Positions 1-10,044 of a stretch of 64,000 bases of DNA are shown here, in pieces. The stretch is from DASVDE01 sp036381235 (GTDB lineage Bacteria > Actinomycetota > Thermoleophilia > Solirubrobacterales > 70-9). The notes under the pieces are model-generated. The model made no database searches and was not told where the DNA came from. It worked only from the letters and a program-made list of their open reading frames with translations. Numbering within the stretch: the first letter of the stretch is position 1; every line of letters begins with the position of its first letter. Where the stretch lies: positions 1-64,000 of the forward strand of contig DASVDE010000029.1 of assembly GCA_036381235.1 (NCBI GenBank). The letters run 5' to 3'. Both the position numbers and the translations under genes were made by a program.

Positions 1-33
1 GCGACGTCGAGCGTTCCAATGAAGGAGAACCCG

Positions 34-558
34 ATGAGTGACAACGCCGAGACCGCGATTCTCGCGGGAGGCTGCGCTTGGATCATGCAGCAACTGCTGC
101 GCCACCCCGACGGGGTCATCTCCACGCGTGTGGGATGGACCGGCGGCGAGGGCGACAACCCGACCGAGGAGAACCCTCAGGGTCACGCCGAGGCGGTCGA
201 GGTCGTCTTCGATCCAGAGCGGCTCTCCTATCGGGAACTACTCGAGTACTTCTTCCAGGTCCACCGGGCCGACCTTGGCGAAGATCTCGTCGGCTCCATC
301 TACCGCTCGGAGATCTTCTGCACCAGCGACGAGCAGCGCCGGGTGGCGGAAGAGACGATTCGCGATGTCGACGCCTCGGGCTACTGGCTCGGCAAGACCG
401 TGACCAGGGTCAGCGAGGCCGGTCGCTTCTGGGAGGTGGAGGCCGAACTTCAGGACTACCTCCAGCGCTATCCGGACGGCTGCAAGCCGCCCTTCCGTCG
501 GCAGAGCGCCGAGGCTGCCAACCGCGAGGCCGCGACTTCGGCCCCGAGCAACGTCTAA
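34..558 (+). CDS. msrA: peptide-methionine (S)-S-oxide reductase (MsrA family)
   Basis: The protein (174 aa) matches MsrA, which reduces methionine-S-sulfoxide in proteins in the cytoplasm. The catalytic cysteine is Cys14 in GGCAWI. The family motif is GCFWG, so the usual Phe is Ala and the following Gly is Ile. Downstream family blocks STRVGWTGG, GHAEAVEVVFDP and RSEIFCTSDEQ are intact. A longer frame begins at 19, but GAAGGAG at 21-27 lies inside it and sits 6 nt before the ATG at 34, so 34 is the better start. The gene ends convergently with the next one, with a 4-nt overlap. Family assignment is firm; the altered active-site motif may change substrate range. Confidence 0.88.
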   Translation: MSDNAETAILAGGCAWIMQQLLRHPDGVISTRVGWTGGEGDNPTEENPQGHAEAVEVVFDPERLSYRELLEYFFQVHRADLGEDLVGSIYRSEIFCTSDEQRRVAEETIRDVDASGYWLGKTVTRVSEAGRFWEVEAELQDYLQRYPDGCKPPFRRQSAEAANREAATSAPSNV

Positions 559-896
559 TCCTCGCGGCCCGGCTCCTGCCCGTCCTCGTCCTCGTCCAGC
601 TCCTCGTCGCCCTGCTCCAGGGCGGTTTCGGAGACGGAGCCGGCGGAGCCCGGGTGGTAACGGGTCTGGAAGCTCTCCAGCAGCTGGTCGCGGCGGTCCT
701 CGTCGACGGGGACCTCGTCGGAGACGCGCACCCAGTCGGCCCCCTCGTAGTCCTCCATGTTGAAGACCTCCTGGTCCAGCGAGGTGGAGTCGTCGACGAC
801 GACCAGGACCTCGGTCTGCGGGTTGAAGTAGGTCCCCGGCTGCATCAGCAGGTCCTCGACCTCGAAGACGTTCTCGTCGGCGGGCAGCGCCATCAC
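555..896 (-). CDS. hypothetical acidic protein
   Basis: The 113-aa product is not recognised. It begins MMALPADENVFEVEDLLMQPG and has a strongly acidic tail (EELDEDEDGQ), with no membrane segment or cysteines. The start is GTG at 896 or ATG at 893. The GTG overlaps the TGA of the upstream gene as GTGA, so the two genes are probably translationally coupled and co-transcribed. The central part (TEVLVVVDDSTSLDQEVF) looks like a folded alpha/beta segment. No function can be given. Confidence 0.7.
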   Translation of the reverse strand: MMALPADENVFEVEDLLMQPGTYFNPQTEVLVVVDDSTSLDQEVFNMEDYEGADWVRVSDEVPVDEDRRDQLLESFQTRYHPGSAGSVSETALEQGDEELDEDEDGQEPGRED

Positions 897-1357
897 CCGG
901 ATCCTATGAGATCGGCGAGCTGCCGCTCGGTCTCGGCCTCGACGTCGAGCGGCTCTTCGCCGCGGCGCATCCGGCGTTCGTTGCGGGCCACGACCAGCTG
1001 GCGCACCTCGGCCCGCAGGGCCTCATCGGCCTGCTCCTGCCGTGGCGGCAGGTCGAGCAGCCGGGCGACCTCGGCCTCGACGTCGAGCGGCGCCTGCCCG
1101 GCGCGCGTCCGGCGATAGGACTTGGCCTCGAGCATCTGCCTCGCCTCCGCCGCCTGCACGCGCCTGTCGACCTCCGGCTCAGGCGCCCGCGAGGGGGAGG
1201 GCGGCAGCTCCTGCTCGATCGCGAAGCGTCCCTTCCCGATTCCCCTCCAGGCGGCGCCGGAGCGGGCGAAGCTGAAGGCCGCGATGGGCACCACGGCAAC
1301 CATGATCAGGATCAGCACGGTGCCGTTGTCGACCGCGGTGGCCAGCGTCGGAGCCAT
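893..1357 (-). CDS. single-pass membrane protein with two C-terminal helical repeats
   Basis: The protein (154 aa) has one N-terminal membrane segment (about residues 13-31, VLILIMVAVVPIAAFSFA) and a charged cytoplasmic tail. The tail contains two copies of a unit of the form R-R-x-R-x-G-x-x-P-L-D-V-E-A-E followed by a Leu-rich stretch, one around residue 84 and one at the C-terminus. I know this unit from hypothetical proteins of related actinobacteria but not its role. The start is the ATG at 1357; the upstream extension of the frame is antisense to the acyl-CoA dehydrogenase. It is the first gene of a two-gene unit with the acidic protein. Confidence 0.68.
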   Translation of the reverse strand: MAPTLATAVDNGTVLILIMVAVVPIAAFSFARSGAAWRGIGKGRFAIEQELPPSPSRAPEPEVDRRVQAAEARQMLEAKSYRRTRAGQAPLDVEAEVARLLDLPPRQEQADEALRAEVRQLVVARNERRMRRGEEPLDVEAETERQLADLIGSG

Positions 1358-1443
1358 GGCCCAAGGGTAGGCCCCAAGCGCAGCCTGCGGAAGGGACTTC
1401 GTCCCGCGCGCATCGCGGACGCATCCGGTACCCTTGCTCTTGG

Positions 1444-1459
1444 TTGACTGACCAGTCAA
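1444..1459. promoter_or_regulatory. inverted repeat, TetR-family type operator upstream of the acyl-CoA dehydrogenase
   Basis: TTGACTG-AC-CAGTCAA has perfect 7-bp arms around a 2-bp centre, 40 nt before the GTG of the acyl-CoA dehydrogenase. Palindromes of this TGACTGACCAGTCA type are bound by TetR-family regulators of fatty-acid genes. The regulator is not in this window next to the site, so the assignment is inferred. Confidence 0.6.
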
Positions 1460-1498
1460 TCGGGCACAACTCCCACCGATCAAAAGGAGCTTCGAGCA

Positions 1499-2728
1499 GT
1501 GGTTGACTTCACCCTGACCGACGAGCAGAAGGATCTGCGCGAGCTGGCGCACAACTTCGCGGAGAAGGACATCCGCAAGGTCGCCTGGGAGTACGACAAA
1601 GAGGGGACCTGGCCGCAGGACATCATCGACAAGGCCTGGGAGGTGGGGTTGATGAACACCCACATCCCCGAGGCCTACGGCGGCCCCGGCCTCGACTACG
1701 TCTCCGGCTGCCTGATCGAGGAGGAGATGGGCTGGGGATGCTCGGGCATCGGCACCAGCCTGATGGCCAACGGCCTTGCCTCGGCGCCGATCACGCTCGG
1801 CGGCTCCGAGGAGACCAAGAAGAAGTACCTGGGGATGCTCTGCGAGGAGCCGAAGCTCGCCTCCTTCTGCCTGACCGAGCCCGACGCCGGCTCCGACGTC
1901 TCCGGCATGAAGACCCGCGCCGTGAAGAAGGGCGACAAGTACGTCATCAGCGGCTCCAAGTGCTTCATCACCAACGGCAGCTACGCCGACTACTTCACGG
2001 TCTACGCCAAGACCGACCCGGAGGCCGGCCACCGCGGCATCAGCGCCTTCGTCGTCGACGCCGACTCCCCCGGGGTCACGGTCGACAAGAAGGAGGACAA
2101 GATGGGCCAGCGGGCCTCCAACACCGCGACCATCTCCTTCGACGAAGTCGAGGTCCCCGCCGAGAACCTGCTGGCCGAGGAGAACAAGGGCTTCAAGCTG
2201 GCGATGATGACGCTCGACCGCACCCGTCCTGGCGTCTCGGCGATGGCCGTCGGAATCGGCCGCGCCGCGTTCGAGTACGCCGCGGAGTACTCCAAGGAAA
2301 GGGTCCAGTTCGGCGTCCCGATCGCGATGCACCAGGCGATCCAGTTCATGATCGCCGACATGGCCACCAAGATCGAGGCCGGGCGCCTGCTCACCTGGCA
2401 GTCGGCCGCGCTGCTCGACAACGGCCTGCGCAACACGCTCGCGTCCTCGCACGCCAAGCGCTTCGCCGCGGACACCGCGATGGAGGTCACCACCGACGCC
2501 GTGCAGGTGTACGGCGGCTACGGCTTCATCAAGGAGTACCCTGTCGAGAAGCTGATGCGCGACGCCAAGATCATGCAGCTCTACGAGGGCACCAGCCAGA
2601 TCCAGCGCCTGGTGATCGCCAAAGAGGTGCTGCTGCCGCGCAACATCGACGAGACGACCCCCGAGGCCGAAGCAAAGGCCAAGGAAGCCGAGAACAGCCA
2701 GGCCGAGCAGGCGGCCGCTACGGTCTAG
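1499..2728 (+). CDS. acyl-CoA dehydrogenase (medium-chain type)
   Basis: This 409-aa FAD flavoprotein catalyses the first beta-oxidation step, oxidising acyl-CoA to trans-2-enoyl-CoA. Family signatures are CLTEPDAGSDVSGMKT (flavin/substrate loop), GSKCFITNGSYADYF, VQVYGGYGF and LYEGTSQIQRLVIAKEV. The Glu of YEGTSQIQ (about residue 363) is the catalytic base of the medium-chain group. The start is GTG at 1499, with AAGGAG at 1484-1489. A TetR-type palindrome lies just upstream, so the gene is probably induced by acyl-CoA. The C-terminal 25 residues are a charged Glu/Ala tail beyond the family core. Substrate length is not proven by sequence. Confidence 0.93.
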   Translation: MVDFTLTDEQKDLRELAHNFAEKDIRKVAWEYDKEGTWPQDIIDKAWEVGLMNTHIPEAYGGPGLDYVSGCLIEEEMGWGCSGIGTSLMANGLASAPITLGGSEETKKKYLGMLCEEPKLASFCLTEPDAGSDVSGMKTRAVKKGDKYVISGSKCFITNGSYADYFTVYAKTDPEAGHRGISAFVVDADSPGVTVDKKEDKMGQRASNTATISFDEVEVPAENLLAEENKGFKLAMMTLDRTRPGVSAMAVGIGRAAFEYAAEYSKERVQFGVPIAMHQAIQFMIADMATKIEAGRLLTWQSAALLDNGLRNTLASSHAKRFAADTAMEVTTDAVQVYGGYGFIKEYPVEKLMRDAKIMQLYEGTSQIQRLVIAKEVLLPRNIDETTPEAEAKAKEAENSQAEQAAATV

Positions 2729-2730
2729 AG

Positions 2731-4110
2731 ATGTCGGTTCGCGAGCGCGCCGCCAGGGGAAAGGCGGCGCGCTCGCGGGCTCCTCGCTCGGGAATCGCCG
2801 AGTGGGAGCCGCCTGCCGGCCGGGCTGACCCGGTCGCCCTGCTCGAGGAGCAGGGGCGCGATCGCGTTCCGGAGCTGCTGCCGATCCGCTACGGGCGGAT
2901 GGCCGTCTCCCCGTTCACCTTCTTCCGCGGCGCCGCCGCGGTGATGGCAGCCGATCTGGCGCCGGCGCCCACCTCGGGCTTCGGGGTGCAGGCCTGCGGT
3001 GATGCCCACCTCTCCAACTTCGGCACCTTCGCCGCCCCCGATCGCCGGCTCGTCTTCGACCTCAACGACTTCGACGAGACGCTGCCCGCGCCCTGGGAGT
3101 GGGACGTGCAGCGGCTGGTCGCCAGCTTCGAGATTGCGGCGCGGGAGAACGGCTTCAAGCGCAAGCAGCGCCGCGCGGTGGTGGCGGTGGCGGCACGCGA
3201 GTACCGCGAGGCTATGCGGCGGTTTGCGGCGATGCGCAGCCTGGAGGTCTGGTACGCGCGGGTCGACGTGGAGGCGGTGATGAGCCACGCCCGCTCGCTC
3301 GGCGCCAAGGCGGTGAAGAGGGTGGAGAAGGGAGCCGCCAAGGCGCACGCCAAGGACAGCCTGCGGGCGCTCGACCGGCTGACCGAGAAGGTCGACGGCG
3401 AGCTGCGGATCGTCAGCCGCCCCCCGCTGATCGTGCCGGTCGAGGAGCTCTTGCCCATCCAGGCTCGGCGCGAGGAGGCGGAGCAGCGCATACACGAAGT
3501 GCTGGAGCGCTACGCGGAGTCCCTGAAGGGAGACCGTCGCCGGTTGCTGTCCGAGTACCGGTTCCGCCACCTCGCCCACAAGGTGGTCGGGGTGGGGAGC
3601 GTCGGCACCCGGTCCTGGATCATCCTGATGACCGGGCGCGACGACGGCGACCCGCTGTTCCTGCAGGCCAAGGAGGCGAGCCACTCGGTGCTGGAGCCCC
3701 ATGCGGGCGCCAGCCGGTTTCGCAACCACGGCCGCCGCGTGGTGGAGGGGCAGTGGCTGATGCAGGCCGCGAGCGACAGCTTCCTCGGCTGGTGCACCTC
3801 ACTTGGGGTCGCGGAGCGCGAGCGCGACTTCTACGTGCGCCAGCTATGGGACGGCAAGGGCTCACCCGACGTCGAGGCGCTGTCCCCGAAAGGGCTGGAG
3901 GCCTACGCCCGCCTCTGCGGCTGGACGCTGGCCCGCGCCCACGCTCGCTCCGGCGATCGGATCGCGATCGCCGCCTACCTTGGCGCCGGCGAGCGCTTCG
4001 ACGAGGCGATGGCCGAGTTCGCAGCTCGCTACGCCGATCAGAACGAGCGCGACCACACCGCTCTGCTCGAGGCGATCGATTCCGGCCGGATCGAAGCCCA
4101 GGCCGCGTAA
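2731..4110 (+). CDS. DUF2252 family protein
   Basis: The protein (459 aa) matches DUF2252, a widespread family of unknown function with kinase-like motifs. Visible blocks are FRGAAAVMAADLA, QACGDAHLSNFG, LVFDLNDFDETLPAPWEWDVQRL, FRHLAHKVVGVGSVGTRSWI and LFLQAKEASHSVLE. The GDAHLSNFG and DLNDFDE blocks resemble the catalytic and metal loops of aminoglycoside-phosphotransferase-like kinases, but no reaction is established. It starts two bases after the stop of the acyl-CoA dehydrogenase, so co-transcription is likely. Its TAA stop lies inside a palindromic repeat shared with two other sites in the window. Confidence 0.9.
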   Translation: MSVRERAARGKAARSRAPRSGIAEWEPPAGRADPVALLEEQGRDRVPELLPIRYGRMAVSPFTFFRGAAAVMAADLAPAPTSGFGVQACGDAHLSNFGTFAAPDRRLVFDLNDFDETLPAPWEWDVQRLVASFEIAARENGFKRKQRRAVVAVAAREYREAMRRFAAMRSLEVWYARVDVEAVMSHARSLGAKAVKRVEKGAAKAHAKDSLRALDRLTEKVDGELRIVSRPPLIVPVEELLPIQARREEAEQRIHEVLERYAESLKGDRRRLLSEYRFRHLAHKVVGVGSVGTRSWIILMTGRDDGDPLFLQAKEASHSVLEPHAGASRFRNHGRRVVEGQWLMQAASDSFLGWCTSLGVAERERDFYVRQLWDGKGSPDVEALSPKGLEAYARLCGWTLARAHARSGDRIAIAAYLGAGERFDEAMAEFAARYADQNERDHTALLEAIDSGRIEAQAA

Positions 4111-4134
4111 CGCGTTTGACAGGCATTGCCTGTC

Positions 4135-4139
<5 letters not shown>
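4107..4139. repeat. dispersed palindromic element, copy A
   Basis: GTAACGCGTTTGACA is followed by a perfect hairpin GACAGGCA-T-TGCCTGTC (4118-4134), between the convergent DUF2252 and typA genes. The 5' block is the same as in the copies at 15348 and 57037. It may act as a bidirectional terminator here, although there is no T-run. Confidence 0.6.
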
Positions 4140-5970
<1,831 letters not shown>

Positions 5971-6102
5971 TTGGACGCGGGATGGTACGGTGCGGACGTC
6001 GAGTGCCGCTTCCGGCGCTCGTGAGGTTCCGTTTCTCGCTGCGCTTCAGAGCGTTTTCGGGGTTACAGGATCTCCCCAATCGCTCATAAGGAGTCAGCAA
6101 AT

Positions 6103-7227
6103 ATGCATTCGCAGTCCTTCGCCGATCTCGGCGTGTCCAAGTCCGTCGTGCGCGCGCTCGCCGCACGCGGCATCGAGCAGCCCTTCCCCGTCCAGCGCCT
6201 CGTCATCGACGACGTGCTCGACGGCGAGGACGTGCTCGTCCAGTCCCCGACCGGGTCGGGCAAGACTCTGGCCTTCGGTGTTCCGATCGTCGATTGCCTG
6301 GAGCCCGGCGACTCATGCCCGGCGGCGCTCGTCTTGGCGCCGACCCGTGAGCTCGCTGGGCAGATCGTCGACGAGATGGAGTCGATCGCCGCAGCGCGGG
6401 GCCTGAACGTGGCCGCCGTCTACGGCGGCGTCGGCTTCGGCCCGCAGATCAAGCGCGCCCAGCGCGCCCACGTCCTGGTCGCCACCCCGGGCCGGCTCGA
6501 GGACCTGCTCCAGCGCGGCGCGCTGAAGCTCAACCGGGTCAAGATCCTCGTCCTCGACGAGGCCGACCGGATGTTGGACATGGGCTTCAAGCCTGCCGTC
6601 GACCGGATCGTCGCCAAGACGCCGGACGATCGTCAGACCCTCTTCTTCTCGGCAACTCTGGAGGGGGCGACGGGAAAGATCGCCGCCGCCTACACCCACC
6701 AGGCGCAGCGCCACGTACATGCGCCGAAGGCTGAAAAGCACGCCGACATCAGCCACAGCTTCATCCACGTCGACTCGCAGAGCGCCAAGCTTCCGGCGCT
6801 CGTGCAGGAGCTGCGCGACGGTGAGCGCGGCCGCACCCTGGTCTTCGTTCGCACCAAGCGCGGCGCCGACCGGTTGGTCAAGCGGCTCAGCGCCAAGGAC
6901 CTGCACGCCGTCGCGATGCACGGCGACAAGTCCCAGAACCAACGGGAGCGGGCGCTGGCCCGTTTCGAGCGGGGGGATGTGGACACCCTGGTCGCCACCG
7001 ACGTTGCCGCCCGCGGCATCGACGTCGCCGACGTCACCCACGTGATCAACTTCGACGCGCCCGCCGATCGCGATGCCTACGTGCACCGGATCGGGCGCAC
7101 CGGCCGCGCCGGGCGCACCGGCGCCGGCATCAGCTTCGTCCTCGCCGACCAGGCGAAAGAGATGCGTCGCATCGCAAAGGACTTGGGCCTGCATCGCGAG
7201 TTCGAGGACTCTCGCTCGCGCAACTAG
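6103..7227 (+). CDS. DEAD-box ATP-dependent RNA helicase
   Basis: The protein (374 aa) is a compact RhlE/DeaD-type RNA helicase. Motifs in order are the Q motif region FADLGVSKSVVRAL, SPTGSGKT (Walker A, about residue 49), PTRELAGQ, ATPGRLEDLL, DEAD in LVLDEADRMLDMGF, SAT in FFSATLEG, VATDVAARGIDV and HRIGRTGRAGR. It lacks the long basic C-terminal tail of larger paralogues. AAGGAG at 6088-6093 precedes the ATG. It is followed by a strong hairpin and then by a cold-shock protein gene on the opposite strand; both proteins act on RNA structure. Confidence 0.95.
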   Translation: MHSQSFADLGVSKSVVRALAARGIEQPFPVQRLVIDDVLDGEDVLVQSPTGSGKTLAFGVPIVDCLEPGDSCPAALVLAPTRELAGQIVDEMESIAAARGLNVAAVYGGVGFGPQIKRAQRAHVLVATPGRLEDLLQRGALKLNRVKILVLDEADRMLDMGFKPAVDRIVAKTPDDRQTLFFSATLEGATGKIAAAYTHQAQRHVHAPKAEKHADISHSFIHVDSQSAKLPALVQELRDGERGRTLVFVRTKRGADRLVKRLSAKDLHAVAMHGDKSQNQRERALARFERGDVDTLVATDVAARGIDVADVTHVINFDAPADRDAYVHRIGRTGRAGRTGAGISFVLADQAKEMRRIAKDLGLHREFEDSRSRN

Positions 7228-7237
7228 TCCCAACAAC

Positions 7238-7268
7238 GACGAAGCCCGCCACTCGGACGGGCTTCGTC
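7238..7268. terminator. hairpin between the helicase gene and the convergent cold-shock gene
   Basis: GACGAAGCCCG and CGGGCTTCGTC form a perfect 11-bp stem with a 9-nt loop, 11 nt after the helicase stop and 23 nt from the cold-shock stop. There is no long T-run. Its position between convergent genes suggests bidirectional termination. Confidence 0.75.
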
Positions 7269-7290
7269 AACAGCTAAGTGCTGTGCGCGA

Positions 7291-7497
7291 CTACGAGGTC
7301 TGCTGAACGCTCGCCGCGGCCGGGCCCTTGGGGCCGTCCTCGGACTCGTACGTCACCTTGGCGCCTTCGGTCAGGGACTTGAAGCCCTCACCGAGGATCG
7401 CGCTGTGATGGACGAAAACGTCCTTAGAGCCATCGTCGGGGGTGATGAACCCGTAGCCCTTGTCATCGCTGAACCACTTGACAGTTCCAGTGGGCAT
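7291..7497 (-). CDS. cold-shock protein (CspA family)
   Basis: The protein (68 aa) is a single cold-shock domain, an RNA/ssDNA-binding beta-barrel that acts as an RNA chaperone. RNP1 (KGYGFITP) and RNP2 (DVFVHHSAI) are intact. The frame extends to 7515, but GTGGAGG lies about 6 nt before the ATG at 7497 and starting MPTGTVKWF matches the family. A long untranslated leader is likely, as is usual for csp mRNAs, because the next upstream gene starts 250 nt away on the other strand. Confidence 0.95.
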   Translation of the reverse strand: MPTGTVKWFSDDKGYGFITPDDGSKDVFVHHSAILGEGFKSLTEGAKVTYESEDGPKGPAAASVQQTS

Positions 7498-7746
7498 GCA
7501 TTGCCTCCACTTCATGTGCTGCGAAAGCGGAGGTGCTGCGAGGCAACGACTCCGAGACGCTAGACACGACTTTTGCCGGATCGAACCCGGCCTAACGCTG
7601 GGACCGTAGCAGGGATTGACGCCCGGTCGGGACTTTCATTCCCTTATATGGACACGATGCATACGGTGGCCAATTCGTCAGTGAGCGGTCGGAAACCGCT
7701 TTGCCCGTGTTAACTAGTGGCAGGACCGGTCGATACGTTTGACTCG
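7498..7746. other. divergent intergenic region, cold-shock leader and S8 peptidase promoter
   Basis: The 249-nt gap is more AT-rich around 7640-7660 than its neighbours. On the minus strand TATAAG (7643-7648) could be a -10 box giving a cold-shock leader of roughly 140 nt. A small hairpin GCCGG-N7-CCGGC (7575-7591) lies in that leader. No coding sequence was recognised. Confidence 0.35.
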
Positions 7747-10041
7747 ATGACCCGAGTGGGCAGACTTCGCCGCCAAGCGGCGCTTCCAATCGCTGTGCTC
7801 ACAGCGTCGGTCGTCCTGATGCCGGGATCGGCCGCGGGGATGGCGCGTGGAGGCGCGAACAGCGAGCTTTCTGCCCGCCTCGCCGAGCTGGCGAAGCCCG
7901 CGGTGCGCTCGGCGCCTCCCGCCAAGCAGGCGGCGATTCTCGACGCGGCGCCCAGCGGGCCGGGCAGTCTGCTGCGCGACGGCAACCGCGTCCTGGTCGA
8001 CGTGCGATTCGACCACGGTGCCGTCGCCGGAGTCGACGCGCTGCGCGATGCCGGAGCGAAGATCCTCCATGTCAGCGTTCGCTACCAGACGGTCACCGTC
8101 GCGGTGGCGCCAAGTGATCTGCATGATGTCGCCGCCGTGCCGCGGGTCGACGGCGTCACCGAGAACCTGGCGCCGATCGTGTCGGCGGCCTGTCCCGCCG
8201 GGGATGTCGTATCCGAAGGCGACCTTCAGCTCAAAGCGGCGGATGCGCGGAGTACGTACGGCGTCGACGGCAGCGGCGTCACGGTCGGCATCCTCTCCGA
8301 CTCGTTTGCCAAGACGACGACGCCCACCTCCATCGCCGACAATGTCGCGTCCGGTGACCTGCCGGGGGCGGCGAACCCTTGCGGCCACACGACCCCAGTC
8401 GACACTACCGGCGACACGTACGGTGGGAGCGACGCCAGCGACGAGGGCAGGGCGATGGCTCAGGTCGTCCACGACCTCGCGCCGGGCGCGGAGCTCGCCT
8501 TCGCCTCGGCCTTCGTCAGCGTGTCCTCTTTCGCCGACAACATCAGGGCGCTGGCAAGTGCCGGAGCGCAGGTGATCGTCGACGACATCATCTACCTCGA
8601 TGAGCCGTTCTTCCAGGAGGGCCCGGTCGCAGTCGCCGTCAACGACGCGACCGCCGACGGCGCCGCCTACTTCTCCGCTGCCGGCAACAACAACCTGATC
8701 GTCGGCGGCAACAACATCTCCTCCTGGGAGACGCCGCAGTTTCGAGGTGGGTCCTCGAATATCTGCCCCCCTTCCCTGGTGGCGACGTTCTCGTTCGTCT
8801 CCGACTGCCTCGACTTCGATCCCTCGCACGGAACCGACGGCGACTTCTCGATCGTGGTCAGCAACGGCGCAACGCTGACCGTCGATCTGCAGTGGGCCCA
8901 GCCCTGGAATGGGGTGACGAGCGACCTCGACGCCTATCTCCTCGATTCATCGGGCTCCGTCGTCGCTGCCAGTGCCTCCGACAACGTGGGCTTGACCGGA
9001 AAACCGGTGGAAATCTTCAGCTGGGACAACACCAGCGGGACGTCGCAGACCGTGAGCCTCGCCATCGACAGGTGCTTCGGCATCTGCAACCCGAACGCTG
9101 ACGTTTCCTCTCCACGCGTCAAGTTCGCCCTGCTTCAGAACGGCAGCGGCGTGACGTCGACCGAGTACCCGCAGTCGCTGGGCGGGGACATTGTCGGCCC
9201 GACGGTCTTCGGCCACAGCGGCGCTCCCAACGCGATGAGCGTGGGGGCGATTCGCTTCAACACGAGCTCTGCGCCGGAGTCGTTTTCTTCGCGCGGGCCG
9301 GTGGTCCATTACTTCGGCGCGGTGAGCGGAACCACCCCTGCTCCTCCGCTCTCCGCCCCGCAGGTGATCTCGAAGCCCGATCTGGTCGCGACGGACTGCA
9401 ACGTCACCAATGGCTTTTTCGGAGACTTCCCGCCCTTCCGGTTCTGCGGTACCTCTGCCGCCGCTCCCCATGCCGCTGCGATCGCGGCGCTGGAGATCGA
9501 CGCCGCAACCTCCACACTCAGCCCCGCGACTGTCAAAGAAGCGCTGAGAGACACGGCCGACCCCGTCGGCGGCTCTGACGCCTGCGCGGTGGGGGCCGGA
9601 ATCGTCAACGCGCTCGATGCCGTCGGTGAGATCGTGAGCCCGGGCGTCGGACCATCGTCCGCGTTCTGTCTTCCGCCTCCTTCTCCCCCGATCCCGGAGC
9701 CGCCCGCTCCGGTCCAAGCCTCTACCGCCGTGCCGACTGCAAAGCCCCAGACGTTCATCGCGCTTCACCCGGCGCGAACGATTTTCATTCGCAAGAGGGG
9801 CAAGCGGCTGGTGTTTCGCTTCCGCTCCGATCCGGCCGGTGCCCAGTTCCTCTGCAAGTTCGATCAGGCGCCGTTCCGCCTCTGCCCGAAGAAGGTGACC
9901 CGCTGGTTCGGACTGGGCAGGCACGTGGTCCAGGTAAAGGCACGCGACGCGGAGGGGAGCGTCGATCCCACCCCCGCCGTCTTCCGGTTCCGGATCGTGA
10001 GCGTCCGCCTTAGGTCAAGGCACCACCGATCCCACCCCTGA
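7747..10041 (+). CDS. secreted S8 (subtilisin-like) serine peptidase
   Basis: The protein (764 aa) starts with a signal peptide (MTRVGRLRRQ then a hydrophobic stretch to about residue 30). The peptidase domain has the Asp region VGILSDSF, the oxyanion Asn in SAAGNNN and the nucleophile in FCGTSAAAPHAAA. At the place of the catalytic His, the HGT motif reads DEGRAMAQVVHDLAPGA, so Glu replaces His. A beta-rich insert of PPC type (DLDAYLLDSSGS) lies before the Ser. The C-terminus has a Pro-rich linker and an Ig-like repeat with paired cysteines (FLCKFD, FRLCP). The start could be GTG at 7717; ATG 7747 was chosen because it gives a standard signal peptide. Confidence 0.85.
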   Translation: MTRVGRLRRQAALPIAVLTASVVLMPGSAAGMARGGANSELSARLAELAKPAVRSAPPAKQAAILDAAPSGPGSLLRDGNRVLVDVRFDHGAVAGVDALRDAGAKILHVSVRYQTVTVAVAPSDLHDVAAVPRVDGVTENLAPIVSAACPAGDVVSEGDLQLKAADARSTYGVDGSGVTVGILSDSFAKTTTPTSIADNVASGDLPGAANPCGHTTPVDTTGDTYGGSDASDEGRAMAQVVHDLAPGAELAFASAFVSVSSFADNIRALASAGAQVIVDDIIYLDEPFFQEGPVAVAVNDATADGAAYFSAAGNNNLIVGGNNISSWETPQFRGGSSNICPPSLVATFSFVSDCLDFDPSHGTDGDFSIVVSNGATLTVDLQWAQPWNGVTSDLDAYLLDSSGSVVAASASDNVGLTGKPVEIFSWDNTSGTSQTVSLAIDRCFGICNPNADVSSPRVKFALLQNGSGVTSTEYPQSLGGDIVGPTVFGHSGAPNAMSVGAIRFNTSSAPESFSSRGPVVHYFGAVSGTTPAPPLSAPQVISKPDLVATDCNVTNGFFGDFPPFRFCGTSAAAPHAAAIAALEIDAATSTLSPATVKEALRDTADPVGGSDACAVGAGIVNALDAVGEIVSPGVGPSSAFCLPPPSPPIPEPPAPVQASTAVPTAKPQTFIALHPARTIFIRKRGKRLVFRFRSDPAGAQFLCKFDQAPFRLCPKKVTRWFGLGRHVVQVKARDAEGSVDPTPAVFRFRIVSVRLRSRHHRSHP

Positions 10042-10044
10042 GAG

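Noticed and set aside
893..2452. 519-aa minus-strand frame across the acyl-CoA dehydrogenase
   Set aside because: Only the last 154 residues (start at 1357) are protein-like; the rest is antisense to the dehydrogenase.
1738..2730. upstream extension of the DUF2252 frame through the acyl-CoA dehydrogenase
   Set aside because: The extension is an out-of-frame Arg-rich shadow; DUF2252 homology begins at the ATG at 2731.
7575..7591. T-arm-like hairpin in the cold-shock leader
   Set aside because: The loop is shifted relative to a tRNA T-loop and no other tRNA arms are near; treated as a leader hairpin.
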